Shown: positions 1-7,389 of the stretch, in pieces
Numbering within the stretch: the first letter of the stretch is position 1
Layout: each line of letters starts with the position of its first letter
Source: an uncultured Veillonellaceae bacterium
GTDB taxonomy: Bacteria; Bacillota; Negativicutes; Selenomonadales; Selenomonadaceae
Length of the DNA stretch: 42,417 nucleotides
Direction: 5' to 3'
Assembly (NCBI GenBank): GCA_900314825.1
Contig: OMWS01000022.1
Coordinates: forward strand, 1 to 42,417
The notes under the pieces: generated by a model
Told to the model about the DNA's origin: nothing
Database searches by the model: none
Seen by the model: the letters and a program-made list of their open reading frames with translations, nothing else
Made by a program: the position numbers and the translations under genes

Positions 1-99
1 AAAATTCGTGAAAAGTCTACTGGCAGATTGGATGACCGCCCAAAGCAGATACGTACAGGGATTGCTGGGGAATTTGGTGTGGGAAAGTTGAGTTATTAA
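1..99 (+). other. Open frame entering from the window edge
   Basis: The frame is open from base 1 and closes at TAA 97-99, giving about 32 residues with no domain I recognise. It is in the same frame as the ADP-ribosylglycohydrolase remnant that follows, separated only by the stop. It may be the 3' end of an upstream gene or a rearranged piece of the same pseudogene. Very little can be said from this length. Confidence 0.2.
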
Positions 100-456
100 G
101 ATGCAAATAAAGTATTGTTTGTAACCCGTGCCAAATTGGAAATGTACCAGTGTTTGTGGGACGTTTCTGCATTTCGTGCCCTCCCTATTGAGGACATTCG
201 CAGTTCTGGTTATGTCGTCGATACACTGGAATCCGTGTTATATTGCCTCCTGACGACAAATAGTTACGAAGAATGCGTGCTCAAAGCAGTGAACCTTGGC
301 GAAGATACCGATACCGTCGGAGCCATCGTGGGCGGCATTGCTGGGCTGGCATACGGATACGACGCGATTCCCCAGAAATGGAGAGATGCATTGCTCAAAA
401 AAGAATGGATTTTGGAGATGTGCAAGTCTTTTGCGGAACGGCTTGACAAAGTTTGA
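100..456 (+). pseudogene. C-terminal remnant of an ADP-ribosylglycohydrolase (DraG/ARH family)
   Basis: The translated segment carries the C-terminal signature of DraG-type ADP-ribosylglycohydrolases: SSGYVVDTLE, then a cysteine-containing helix, then NLGEDTDTVGAIVGG, whose acidic/Thr cluster binds the two Mg2+ ions that hydrolyse the ADP-ribose-protein bond. Only about 113 residues follow the first possible start (TTG 115), whereas the family is usually 250-350 residues. The frame upstream is closed by TAA 97-99 and no good ribosome binding site precedes the TTG. The N-terminal metal ligands are therefore absent and the product is unlikely to be an active hydrolase. I read it as a 5'-truncated pseudogene. 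A very short standalone protein is possible but less likely. Confidence 0.7.
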
Positions 457-494
457 GTCATTTCAAACAATGCAAGCAGTAGGAGGGATTCATC

Positions 495-941
495 ATGCAG
501 GTACAGGACATCATGACGAAGAACGTGTTGACCGTGCGCCCAGAGACGACGGTGCGCGAGGTGGCTGAAATCCTCGTGAGCCACAAGATCTCGGGCGTCT
601 CCGTCGTGGAGGAAGACGGAAGCCTTGTCGGCATCGTGAGCGAGGGCGACCTCATGAGCAAGGAGATCCTGCCCGAGCCGCCCGCAGAGTTCTGTATCCT
701 CGGTGCGGTCATCTACTATAACAGCTTGCGCGAATTCAAGGACGCGTTTAGCCGTATGGCGGCGAACACGGCAGAAGCGCTCATGACGAAGAAGGTCGTG
801 ACGGTCAAGGCGGAGGACGATGTCAGCGATGTCGCGCGCATCATGCGCGACAAGCACATCAAGCGCGTGCCGGTGCTCGATGACGAAGGGCATCTCATCG
901 GCATCGTGAGCCGCCAGAACATCGTGAAGATGCTGCTCTGA
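495..941 (+). CDS. CBS-domain pair protein
   Basis: This 148-aa soluble protein is essentially one Bateman module. The first CBS motif is near residues 1-60 (QDIMTKNVLTVRPETTVREVAEIL followed by VSVVEEDGSLVGIVSEGDL) and the second near 90-148 (ALMTKKVVTVKAEDDVSDVARIM followed by VPVLDDEGHLIGIVSRQNIV). Each repeats the family's beta-alpha-beta pattern ending in GIVS. CBS pairs bind adenine nucleotides such as AMP, ATP or SAM and act as energy or ligand sensors, but no effector domain is attached, so its partner is unknown. The ATG at 495 is supported by AGGAGG at 481-486. It stops a few bases before the DUF1810 gene, so the two are probably co-transcribed. Confidence 0.9.
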   Translation: MQVQDIMTKNVLTVRPETTVREVAEILVSHKISGVSVVEEDGSLVGIVSEGDLMSKEILPEPPAEFCILGAVIYYNSLREFKDAFSRMAANTAEALMTKKVVTVKAEDDVSDVARIMRDKHIKRVPVLDDEGHLIGIVSRQNIVKMLL

Positions 942-957
942 TGGGAGTGTGATCGCT

Positions 958-1380
958 ATGCCATTGGAACGTTTCTTGAAAGCGCAGGAAGGCGACTATG
1001 AGATCGCGTTGTCGGAAATCCGTGCCGGCCGCAAGCGTTCCCATTGGATCTGGTACATCTTTCCGCAGCTCAAAGGGCTCGGCAGGAGCGGGACATCTGA
1101 ATACTACGGTATCAGCGGGATGGAGGAAGCGAAAGCGTATCTCGAGAATCCTGTCCTGTGCGGGCGGCTCGTCGAAATCAGTGAAGCGTTGCTCGGTTTG
1201 GAATCGAATGACGCGGATGACGTGATGGGGTTTCCTGACAATCTGAAGCTGCGTTCCTCCATGACGCTCTTCGCGTTGGCGGAGCCGGAATGCAAGGTGT
1301 TTCAGAAGGTGTTGGATAAATTCTTCGACGGAGCAATGGACGAGCGGACGGTGGAATTGCTTCGTGTGAAGAAACCGTGA
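958..1380 (+). CDS. DUF1810 family protein
   Basis: This protein of about 140 aa matches the DUF1810 pattern throughout: an N-terminal RFLKAQ, then GRKRSHWIWYIFPQLKGLG, then SGMEEAKAYLENP and a C-terminal region ending in LLRVKKP. The family is small, cytosolic and of unknown biochemical function. I chose ATG 958 because GGGAG (943-947) sits at normal spacing; a GTG at 949 in the same frame would add three residues. The gene follows the CBS protein by 16 bp and precedes the septoil-knot gene by about 20 bp, so these three may share a transcript. Confidence 0.8.
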   Translation: MPLERFLKAQEGDYEIALSEIRAGRKRSHWIWYIFPQLKGLGRSGTSEYYGISGMEEAKAYLENPVLCGRLVEISEALLGLESNDADDVMGFPDNLKLRSSMTLFALAEPECKVFQKVLDKFFDGAMDERTVELLRVKKP

Positions 1381-1399
1381 CAAATGGGAGGCGGTTTGC

Positions 1400-1735
1400 G
1401 TGTTCAAGATTCAAAAGCTGGTTTGCGTGCTTGTGGCAGTCCTTCTGTTGGCCGTTGCCGCGACGACGGAAGCAGCGACGAAAATCAATGCGGACGGCTA
1501 TTACAAAGGCATCCGTCTGGCAGGGAAAGTGCGGATCGTCGAGTCGTTCGCTGACATCAAGGTGAAGGTGGTCGATTCGTTCCCAGATCTTCGCGTCAAG
1601 GTCGTGAGCTCTTTCCCCGATGATGTCGGCGAATGGCAGTTCGTCGACTACGGCGAGGATTTCACGGTGCAGTTCGTCGACAGCTTCCCAGACATTGAAA
1701 TCAAATACGTGGATTCTTTCCCAGGTGTGGAATGA
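1400..1735 (+). CDS. Exported septoil-knot-type repeat protein
   Basis: This 111-aa protein begins with a clear signal peptide (hydrophobic residues 8-22, likely cleavage after TEAA). The rest is built of short beta repeats at an 11-residue period: VESFAD 47-52, VDSFPD 58-63, VSSFPD 69-74, VDYGED 82-87, VDSFPD 93-98 and VDSFPG 104-109. This matches my memory of proteins annotated as 7(1) septoil knot domain proteins, which are small secreted or periplasmic folds with no assigned function. Translation starts at GTG 1400 behind GGGAGG (1386-1391). The knot assignment comes from family recollection; the signal peptide and periodic repeats are directly visible. Confidence 0.75.
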   Translation: MFKIQKLVCVLVAVLLLAVAATTEAATKINADGYYKGIRLAGKVRIVESFADIKVKVVDSFPDLRVKVVSSFPDDVGEWQFVDYGEDFTVQFVDSFPDIEIKYVDSFPGVE

Positions 1736-1770
1736 ATATATACGACTGGATTCGTCAGGAGGAATGAATC

Positions 1771-2508
1771 ATGCCGACGTTGGCAGAGCGGTTGAAGCTC
1801 AAATATGCACCTGCCTCCATCCGTCGCACGGATGTGAAGCCGGATGGCGCGATGGAGTTCGCGCCGGGCAGATGGGGATGCGTCGTGGCCATGATGGGCG
1901 CGGTCGTGAAGAAAGGAAAGACGGCGGCTTTCAGTGATGCGACGTGCTCCTGTGCGGGCGGCCGTATCGGTCTTGGCTTCACGGAGATGTACGCGCCGGG
2001 ATTCCAAGAGTTCCTTTCCCGTGGCGACTCGGAAGGCACATGCACAAGGCATCGCGACTCGGAAGGCTACAAGAAATCGCCTGCGGCCGTTGAAGCGTGG
2101 TTCCAAGGCCTGCCATCACGTAAAATCGCGGAAAAGTATGTCGTGTTCGAGCCGCTGGACAGAGTCCCAAATGGTGAAGAACCGGAACTCGTTGTTCTCT
2201 ATGTGACGCCCGACCAGCTTTCCGCGCTCGTCGTCCTCGCGAACTATGACCGCCCGAATGCCGACGGCGTGGCAATCCCGCAGGGCGCTGGATGCCAGAC
2301 CTTCTGCTTGTTCCCGTGGCACGAGGCCGAGCAGGAGCATCCGCGCGCCGTCGTCGGCATGACGGACATCTCCTGCCGTCACCTGATTGACGACAATATG
2401 CTGTCCTTCACCATGCCGTATGACATGTATCGGCAGATGGAGGCGAATGCAGAGGGGAGCTTCCTTGACCGCGAGACATGGAAACGGAACGTGGAAAAAC
2501 GGCTTTGA
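1771..2508 (+). CDS. DUF169 family protein
   Basis: This 245-aa cytosolic protein resembles the DUF169 (COG2043) family. It has an N-terminal LAERLKLKYAPASIRR, a cysteine-rich stretch CSCAGGRIGLGF near residues 53-64, the VLYVTPDQLSALVVLANYDR segment near 150, and PQGAGCQTFCLFP near 180. The conserved cysteines suggest metal or Fe-S binding, but the family's reaction is not known. ATG 1771 is preceded by AGGAGG (1757-1762) at 8-nt spacing. It follows the septoil-knot gene by 35 bp and is followed by a fresh promoter for the cyanase gene. Confidence 0.75.
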   Translation: MPTLAERLKLKYAPASIRRTDVKPDGAMEFAPGRWGCVVAMMGAVVKKGKTAAFSDATCSCAGGRIGLGFTEMYAPGFQEFLSRGDSEGTCTRHRDSEGYKKSPAAVEAWFQGLPSRKIAEKYVVFEPLDRVPNGEEPELVVLYVTPDQLSALVVLANYDRPNADGVAIPQGAGCQTFCLFPWHEAEQEHPRAVVGMTDISCRHLIDDNMLSFTMPYDMYRQMEANAEGSFLDRETWKRNVEKRL

Positions 2509-2523
2509 AGCGAGTGCCGGATG

Positions 2524-2552
2524 TTGACGGAAACAAGCCGAAGTGATATACT
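2524..2552 (+). promoter_or_regulatory. Sigma-70-type promoter of cyanase gene
   Basis: TTGACG (2524-2529), a 17-bp spacer and TATACT (2547-2552) lie 75 bp before the cyanase start, right after the stop of the DUF169 gene. The predicted transcript would start near 2559, directly at the base of the hairpin at 2561-2595. Confidence 0.7.
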
Positions 2553-2560
2553 TCAATACA

Positions 2561-2600
2561 AGACAACGAAGTCCAGTTTTGGTGCTTCGTTGTCTTTTTT
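2561..2600 (+). terminator. Promoter-proximal terminator-like hairpin before cyanase
   Basis: An 11-bp perfect stem (AGACAACGAAG 2561-2571 with CTTCGTTGTCT 2585-2595) encloses a 13-nt loop and runs into six T (2595-2600). It lies between the promoter and the cyanase ribosome binding site, so it would terminate or attenuate cyanase transcription, not the upstream gene. No obvious alternative antiterminator fold is visible. Confidence 0.65.
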
Positions 2601-2626
2601 CGATATTTTCAAAGGGGGGTAGTTTC

Positions 2627-3109
2627 ATGGAACCGATGAGCAATGCCGACTATCTGACGCGGTTGCAGCATGCCGACGAACTCAAAAAACTGAAAGCGGC
2701 GAAGAAGGCATCCGGCCTCACCTATGCGGAATTGGCGGACAAGGTGGATGTGAACAAGGTGTGGCTGGCCTCCGTATTCGACGGCCAGCAGTACGTTCCA
2801 GAGGAATATTGCGCGAAGATCGCCGAAGCACTGGGGCTGCCGGAGGAAGATACGATATTCCTCTCCGAGCATCCCTACAAGGGAAACACGGATCCGATCC
2901 TCTACCGTCTCCACGAGGTCATCGACACGTATGGGCCGGCCATCAAGTCGATCATCCACGAGCAAGGCGGCAACGCCATCATGAGCGCTATCGATTTCGG
3001 CATCGACGTCAACGTCATCACGGACAAGGAGGGGAATCACCGCGTCCTCATCGAGCTTGACGGCAAGCTCTTGCCGTATGCGAAAAAAGGAAAATATCCG
3101 TGGAAGTAA
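2627..3109 (+). CDS. cynS: Cyanase (cyanate hydratase)
   Basis: The 160-aa product is a full-length cyanase, which converts cyanate plus bicarbonate to ammonia and CO2 as a cytosolic homodecamer. Residues 17-80 form the N-terminal helical bundle (LKAAKKASGLTYAELADKV). The catalytic C-terminal domain carries Arg94, Glu97 and Ser120 in DPILYRLHEV and NAIMSAIDF, matching the known Arg96/Glu99/Ser122 of the E. coli enzyme. It ends with the conserved ELDGKLLPY segment plus a short basic tail. ATG 2627 has AAAGGGGGG (2611-2619) upstream. No carbonic anhydrase or cyanate transporter lies next to it, and it has its own promoter with an intervening hairpin, so its expression is probably controlled on its own. 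Confidence 0.95.
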   Translation: MEPMSNADYLTRLQHADELKKLKAAKKASGLTYAELADKVDVNKVWLASVFDGQQYVPEEYCAKIAEALGLPEEDTIFLSEHPYKGNTDPILYRLHEVIDTYGPAIKSIIHEQGGNAIMSAIDFGIDVNVITDKEGNHRVLIELDGKLLPYAKKGKYPWK

Positions 3110-3139
3110 GTCTGCGGAATTGTATATGATTGAAAGGGG

Positions 3140-3166
3140 AAGCGTCAGTGCGGGCTGGCGCTTTTC
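3140..3166 (+). terminator. Terminator after cyanase
   Basis: AAGCGTCAG (3140-3148) and CTGGCGCTT (3155-3163) form a 9-bp stem with one G-U pair around a 6-nt loop, followed by a short T run. It lies 30 bp after the cyanase stop and 90 bp before the next gene. Confidence 0.55.
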
Positions 3167-3255
3167 TGATGGCCAAAAAGCAGGAAATCTGCGATGCGAA
3201 TCGAATTGTAATAGCAAAGTAGAATTTGCTGTTAAAATTGGTGGAGGAATCGGAA

Positions 3256-4455
3256 ATGAGGTTAGCGAAGATGCCTGGCGAAAAGACGGGCGACAGCCTC
3301 GGGCTCTTGACGAAGAAGACGGTCGCTGATACGAAGCGTTTCCATGCGTCGTTCCCGCAATACGCGCCGACGCCGCTCTGCGACCTTCGCCGTCTGGCGG
3401 AAGCTGTCGGTGTGCATCGGATGTTCGTGAAGGACGAATCGTTCCGCTTCGGGCTGAATGCGTTCAAGGTGCTCGGCAGCAGCTATGCGATGGGACGCTA
3501 TCTCGCACGGCGAGCCGGCCTTTTCGCGAATGAAACGACGTATGAGAAGCTGACGTCGAAAGCGTTCCGCGAGGCTTGCGGCGACATCACGTTCATCACG
3601 GCGACGGACGGAAACCACGGGCGCGGCGTAGCATGGACGGCGCATGAGCTCGGGCAGCGTTCTGTCGTCTATATGCCGAAGGGGAGCCGTCCCGAGCGCT
3701 TGGAGAACATCCGTGCCGCAGGAGCGGAAGCATCCATCACAAATCTCAAATACGATGATGTTGTCCGCATGGCGAGCAAGCAGGCGGAAGAAAACGGTTG
3801 GGTGCTCGTGCAAGATACCGCATGGCCTGGATATGAAGAAATTCCCGGCTGGATCATCACGGGCTATGGGACGATGGCAGAAGAAATCGTGGAAGAACTG
3901 CCGGAACCTCCAACGCATGTTTTCCTGCAAGCTGGCGTTGGCTCGATGGCGGCAGGCGTTGCCGCCGTGCTGAAGAACGCTTACCCAGAAAATCCTCCGA
4001 CGGTCATCGTCGTCGAGCCGACAACTGCTGATTGCTTTTATCGCTCGGCGGCTGCAAATGATGGCAAGCGTCATTTTGCCGAAGGCGATATGAAGACGAT
4101 CATGGCGGGCCTTGCGTGCGGCGAGCCGTGCAGCCTCGCGTGGGACATCCTCACGCACACCGCGGACTTCGCGCTGACGTGCGAGGACTTCACGGCAGCG
4201 AATGCCATGCGCATCCTCGGTGCTCCGCTTGGTGACGACCCGCGTATCATCTCCGGTGAAAGTGGAGCATCCGGCGTCGGGGCTGCGCTTGCGCTCCTTT
4301 GCCGCCTGGAAAACAAGGAGATGGCAGCCGAGATCGGGATCGGAAAAGATTCGAACGTCCTCTGCATCAGCACGGAGGGAGCGACCGACCGCGAGCGTTA
4401 CAAGGACATCACGTGGCACGGTGCTTTTGCCGCACCAGATGTCGAGCGGGAATAA
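3256..4455 (+). CDS. dpaL: Diaminopropionate ammonia-lyase
   Basis: This 399-aa PLP enzyme of fold type II matches the YgeX/DpaL family, which splits 2,3-diaminopropionate into pyruvate and two ammonia. The PLP-binding lysine is Lys71 in FRFGLNAFKVLGSSYA. TATDGNHGRGVAW (near residues 115-127) is the Asn/Gly loop, and LQAGVGSMAAGV (near 220) is the phosphate-binding loop. The C-terminal part GESGASGVGAALALL is also typical. Length fits the family (about 400 aa). ATG 3256 is preceded by GGAGG (3243-3247). The next gene starts 16 bp downstream, so it is probably co-transcribed. It could be mistaken for threonine dehydratase, but the FGLNAFKVLG motif and the C-terminus favour DpaL. Confidence 0.92.
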   Translation: MRLAKMPGEKTGDSLGLLTKKTVADTKRFHASFPQYAPTPLCDLRRLAEAVGVHRMFVKDESFRFGLNAFKVLGSSYAMGRYLARRAGLFANETTYEKLTSKAFREACGDITFITATDGNHGRGVAWTAHELGQRSVVYMPKGSRPERLENIRAAGAEASITNLKYDDVVRMASKQAEENGWVLVQDTAWPGYEEIPGWIITGYGTMAEEIVEELPEPPTHVFLQAGVGSMAAGVAAVLKNAYPENPPTVIVVEPTTADCFYRSAAANDGKRHFAEGDMKTIMAGLACGEPCSLAWDILTHTADFALTCEDFTAANAMRILGAPLGDDPRIISGESGASGVGAALALLCRLENKEMAAEIGIGKDSNVLCISTEGATDRERYKDITWHGAFAAPDVERE

Positions 4456-4470
4456 AAGGAGGAGCTCTCG

Positions 4471-5523
4471 TTGCGCGTGCATGTTCGTACGATGGAATCC
4501 TACAGACGGAATTATGTGCGGGAAGATCTTCTGACGCTGGCGATGGATGATGATCCGCGCCCGATGGTTTTGAGCGGGAGGTACATCCCATATGCCCGTC
4601 GGAACGGGAAGCGCTTTTTGATTTACACGGTCAAGCCGTTCGCGAAAGAATATCCTGACAAGAAGCTCCTGCCGATGGCGGACCATTTGTGGATCAGGGA
4701 ATCTGCGGACGCTATGCGACAGATGGTAGAAAGACGTGCAAAAGTTGGTGAATCCACGCCCCACATCTATCTCGTCGGATACCCTGAACCGTACAAGTCC
4801 GGAAACATCGAGCGATGCGGTTTCCGCTTGGCTTTCGATGTCGCCGAGACGCCGGTCTATTTCTCGCCAGAAGAGATCCCTCAGGATGTCATCGCGCAAT
4901 GCAGATTTCCCGACATTTCCAAGTATGTCAGGGTGGCAGAGGGTGAAGCAATCCCTCCCGAAGATGCGACAAAGTATTTCAGCTCGATTGAAAAGTACCA
5001 GAAGAACTACCTGCGCACGGAGCTGATGCAGTTCGTTGGCGAAACGGAAGGGATGCCGATCGTATTGGCGGGACGCGTCCTCTTCGGGAAGCAGGAAGGG
5101 AGTTCCTCCATCAAGGTGAGCGGAGTGCGCCTGTTTTCGCAGTGCATCCGTTATCGTGATATGGAGCCTCTGACATCGAATCTGGAAATCGAGGGAGACC
5201 CGCAAGCGCTGATCGAAGCGGCGGAGCAGGGCGGATGGGGGCACCATGCAATCATACTCATGGTGGGATTCCCCGAACCTGTGACGGTTTCTGGCGTCAC
5301 CCGCTGTGGCTTCCGATTGGCGTATGATGTCATAACGGAACCGATCATCCTCGTGGATTTACAAAAGCAATGGGTAGGCAAAATCACGAAGAAACTTCGA
5401 CAGGCTTGTTTCTGGCCGGATGTCAAGGAGTATGTCAAGAAGCGGGCGAGACCGATCCGGTTTTTGGAACAATATGTGACGAGACGGCATCATCGGAGGC
5501 GGAAGCCTCCTGCAGAATCCTGA
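4471..5523 (+). CDS. Unknown protein with an internal duplication
   Basis: The 350-aa soluble product is made of two related halves, and I recognise no named family. Half 1 (about 8-135) has YRRNYVREDLLTLAM, then MVLSGRYIPY, then IYLVGYPEPYKSG and RCGFRLAFDV. Half 2 (about 172-310) repeats this as YQKNYLRTELMQFVG, IVLAGRVLFG, ILMVGFPEPVTVSG and RCGFRLAYDV. A basic tail (RRHHRRR) ends the protein. Each half looks like a compact alpha/beta domain, and the conserved G(Y/F)PEP and RCGFRLA motifs mark likely functional surfaces. Translation starts at TTG 4471 with a strong AAAGGAGGAG (4455-4464). The gene is packed with dpaL upstream and an unknown gene downstream. Confidence 0.75.
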   Translation: MRVHVRTMESYRRNYVREDLLTLAMDDDPRPMVLSGRYIPYARRNGKRFLIYTVKPFAKEYPDKKLLPMADHLWIRESADAMRQMVERRAKVGESTPHIYLVGYPEPYKSGNIERCGFRLAFDVAETPVYFSPEEIPQDVIAQCRFPDISKYVRVAEGEAIPPEDATKYFSSIEKYQKNYLRTELMQFVGETEGMPIVLAGRVLFGKQEGSSSIKVSGVRLFSQCIRYRDMEPLTSNLEIEGDPQALIEAAEQGGWGHHAIILMVGFPEPVTVSGVTRCGFRLAYDVITEPIILVDLQKQWVGKITKKLRQACFWPDVKEYVKKRARPIRFLEQYVTRRHHRRRKPPAES

Positions 5524-5536
5524 GAGGTGGGAATCC

Positions 5537-6250
5537 ATGCACGCATTGATTCTTCAGGGCGGCGGGAAATATTATGTCTCTGCAGTTTTCGGCATCTATC
5601 GCGAACAGAGGAAAAAGAAGCGCTACGCAGGGTACGATTATTTCTACATCGTCTGGAACGAGCAGAAGACGAAGCTCATAAAGTGGCCGGAATACCGCCC
5701 GAACCCTTCGAACCGGATCATCCAGCAGGTCATCGACGTGGAGTTCGATGTCTCGGACTGGCAGATGTCCAAGGAGGAGAACACGGGCGGCGTGAAGTTC
5801 CTGCCGAAGGAAGCGGCGCTTTCCGCATGCGAGACGGGAGAACTGTCCGATGCGTTGCGCGAGAAATGCCTTGCGATTGACAGGTCATTCGTGTTTGATC
5901 CGTACCATGATGTTGAAACAGAGGAAGACATCGAGGGGCTGCTACGCATCTCCGGCTGGTTCCATGATGGCTGTATCAAAGAGCACAGGGAAGAAGAGGA
6001 CGGCAAGCTGTACCTGCTTTTCACGAGCATCTGGGGGTGCGACCTGGAAGTGTGGTTCTGGGGCGACCTTTCTTACGACATGAGGAGCAGGGATCCAAAA
6101 ACCGAAGATCCGTACTGGATGGACTGCACGCTGGAAAAACGGGACGGGTTCATCTGCCTCATTGACGACGAGTGCGTTCCTGCAGAACCAAAGGAGGGCT
6201 ACTGCTGGTTCAGGGCGCGTCATATGAGATACCACATCATACCGCATTGA
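5537..6250 (+). CDS. Unknown 237-aa protein
   Basis: This is a soluble protein without signal peptide or membrane segment, and I recognise no named family. The N-terminal third is basic and aromatic (KYYVSAVFGIYREQRKKKR). The C-terminal half has WFHDGCIKEH, then LYLLFTSIWGCDLEVWFWGDL, which resembles the small beta domain seen in immunity-like or DUF proteins that read HDS.I with WG..LE; this similarity is only suggestive. ATG 5537 is preceded by GAGGTGGG. It lies 13 bp after the duplicated unknown and 18 bp before the RNase H gene, so the three look like one transcription unit. Confidence 0.65.
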   Translation: MHALILQGGGKYYVSAVFGIYREQRKKKRYAGYDYFYIVWNEQKTKLIKWPEYRPNPSNRIIQQVIDVEFDVSDWQMSKEENTGGVKFLPKEAALSACETGELSDALREKCLAIDRSFVFDPYHDVETEEDIEGLLRISGWFHDGCIKEHREEEDGKLYLLFTSIWGCDLEVWFWGDLSYDMRSRDPKTEDPYWMDCTLEKRDGFICLIDDECVPAEPKEGYCWFRARHMRYHIIPH

Positions 6251-6268
6251 CAGGGTGAGGATGTTCCA

Positions 6269-7222
6269 ATGGCAAAAAAGGGATTGTACTATGCGGTGAC
6301 GGGAAGCGAGCATGCGGGCGTGTTCGCGTCTTATGGAGAGGCGCAGAAGTGCATGCGGGGACAAGCGAATGCTGTCGCTCGCAAGTTCATGACGCGGGAA
6401 GCAGCGGAATACTATCTCCGCACGGGGAAGACATTGCAGTTTTATGTCGTGAAGCGCGGGCATCACTGCGGCATCTTCGCCAACTACAATGATTTTGCGA
6501 AGCAGGTGTACAAATATCCCGGCGCGGTCTTCCAGAAGTTCGACTGGCTGCCGTTTGCGAAGCTGTATTATGACCTGCCGGACTCTTCGCGCGTATTGAC
6601 GAAGAAGGGCGGCGGAAAGGACGGCTTGCTGGAGGGCGTCGAGATCGTTGATGATTCGCTGGCGCTCAAGCATGCGGTGGGAAAGTGGAAGGAAGAAAAT
6701 GATTGGCATCCATCGGATATCCCTGGTCTCTTTGAACGATTGTTCCTTTACGTCACGGAACTCCCGCAGGATTCGGATATCATGATTTATACGGACGGCT
6801 CGGCGAACAAGCGGTGGTATGGATGGGCGTACGTCGCGTTCTGGGAGGAGCGCGTCATCTATGCGGCATCGGGCGGCGGATATGCGCCGGACAAGAGATG
6901 GGCGCCCATGATTGCCGAGATGGAAGCTGTCAAGAACGCTGTCCTGTGGGCCGAAATGAACCGTTTCCGTTCGGCTGTCATCGCCACCGATTCGCAGAGC
7001 GTGATCGAGGCGCTGGAATCAGAAAAGCCGATCAAGGGGAAGACGTACCTGACCGATTTCCTAGACTGGATGCACGGCCGTCCGCTGAAGAACGTGGAAC
7101 AGTTCCAATTCGTGAAGGGGCATGCAGGGACGCTCGGGAACGTGATGGCCGACTATTTTGCGGGAGTCGCGCGCCGGAGCGTGCAGCCGAAGAAAATGAC
7201 GGCGCAGGAGCAGCATGGGTGA
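6269..7222 (+). CDS. rnhA: RNase HI with two N-terminal viroplasmin-type domains
   Basis: The 317-aa protein joins two hybrid-binding modules to a ribonuclease H domain. Residues 6-50 (GLYYAVTGSEHAGVFASYGEAQ) and 57-101 (FYVVKRGHHCGIFANYNDFAKQV, ending GAVFQKF) are both caulimovirus-viroplasmin/RNase H N-terminal folds that bind RNA-DNA duplex. Residues 170-302 are the catalytic RNase H domain with Asp176 (YTDGS), Glu217, Asp241 (ATDSQ), His285 (VKGHAG) and Asp295 (VMADYF). All catalytic positions are present, so the enzyme should cleave RNA in RNA-DNA hybrids. One N-terminal module is usual; two in tandem is less common. The start ATG 6269 follows a GGGTGAGGA ribosome binding site. Confidence 0.9.
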   Translation: MAKKGLYYAVTGSEHAGVFASYGEAQKCMRGQANAVARKFMTREAAEYYLRTGKTLQFYVVKRGHHCGIFANYNDFAKQVYKYPGAVFQKFDWLPFAKLYYDLPDSSRVLTKKGGGKDGLLEGVEIVDDSLALKHAVGKWKEENDWHPSDIPGLFERLFLYVTELPQDSDIMIYTDGSANKRWYGWAYVAFWEERVIYAASGGGYAPDKRWAPMIAEMEAVKNAVLWAEMNRFRSAVIATDSQSVIEALESEKPIKGKTYLTDFLDWMHGRPLKNVEQFQFVKGHAGTLGNVMADYFAGVARRSVQPKKMTAQEQHG

Positions 7223-7233
7223 ATATGTCGTGC

Positions 7234-7262
7234 TTGACAAAAGTTCGTTCGTGATGTAAGAT
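7234..7262 (+). promoter_or_regulatory. Sigma-70-type promoter of first YubB-like gene
   Basis: TTGACA (7234-7239), a 17-bp spacer and TAAGAT (7257-7262). The promoter lies just after the RNase H stop and 128 bp upstream of the gene start, with a hairpin in between. Confidence 0.7.
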
Positions 7263-7288
7263 GATTCCATCGTAGTTTTGAAAGTCCG

Positions 7289-7332
7289 ATGGACACATTG
7301 ATAGCCAGAATGCTATCCGTGTGTCCATTTTT
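7289..7332 (+). terminator. Promoter-proximal hairpin before first YubB-like gene
   Basis: ATGGACACA (7289-7297) pairs with TGTGTCCAT (7320-7328). An inner stem GATAGC/GCTATC (7300-7305 with 7312-7317) continues the helix across a small internal loop, and T7328-7332 follows. It sits between the promoter and the coding start, so it would act as an attenuator of the gene below. Confidence 0.6.
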
Positions 7333-7389
7333 CGTGCGCGGATATGCCTCTGTGCCGAGTTTTCTCTCATCAGAAACGGAGGTATCCAT

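Noticed and set aside
3262..5247. Long open frame (661 codons) on the minus strand
   Set aside because: It lies antisense to dpaL and the following gene, which have strong motifs and ribosome sites. High GC makes such antisense open frames common, and its translation is rich in Arg/His with no domain.
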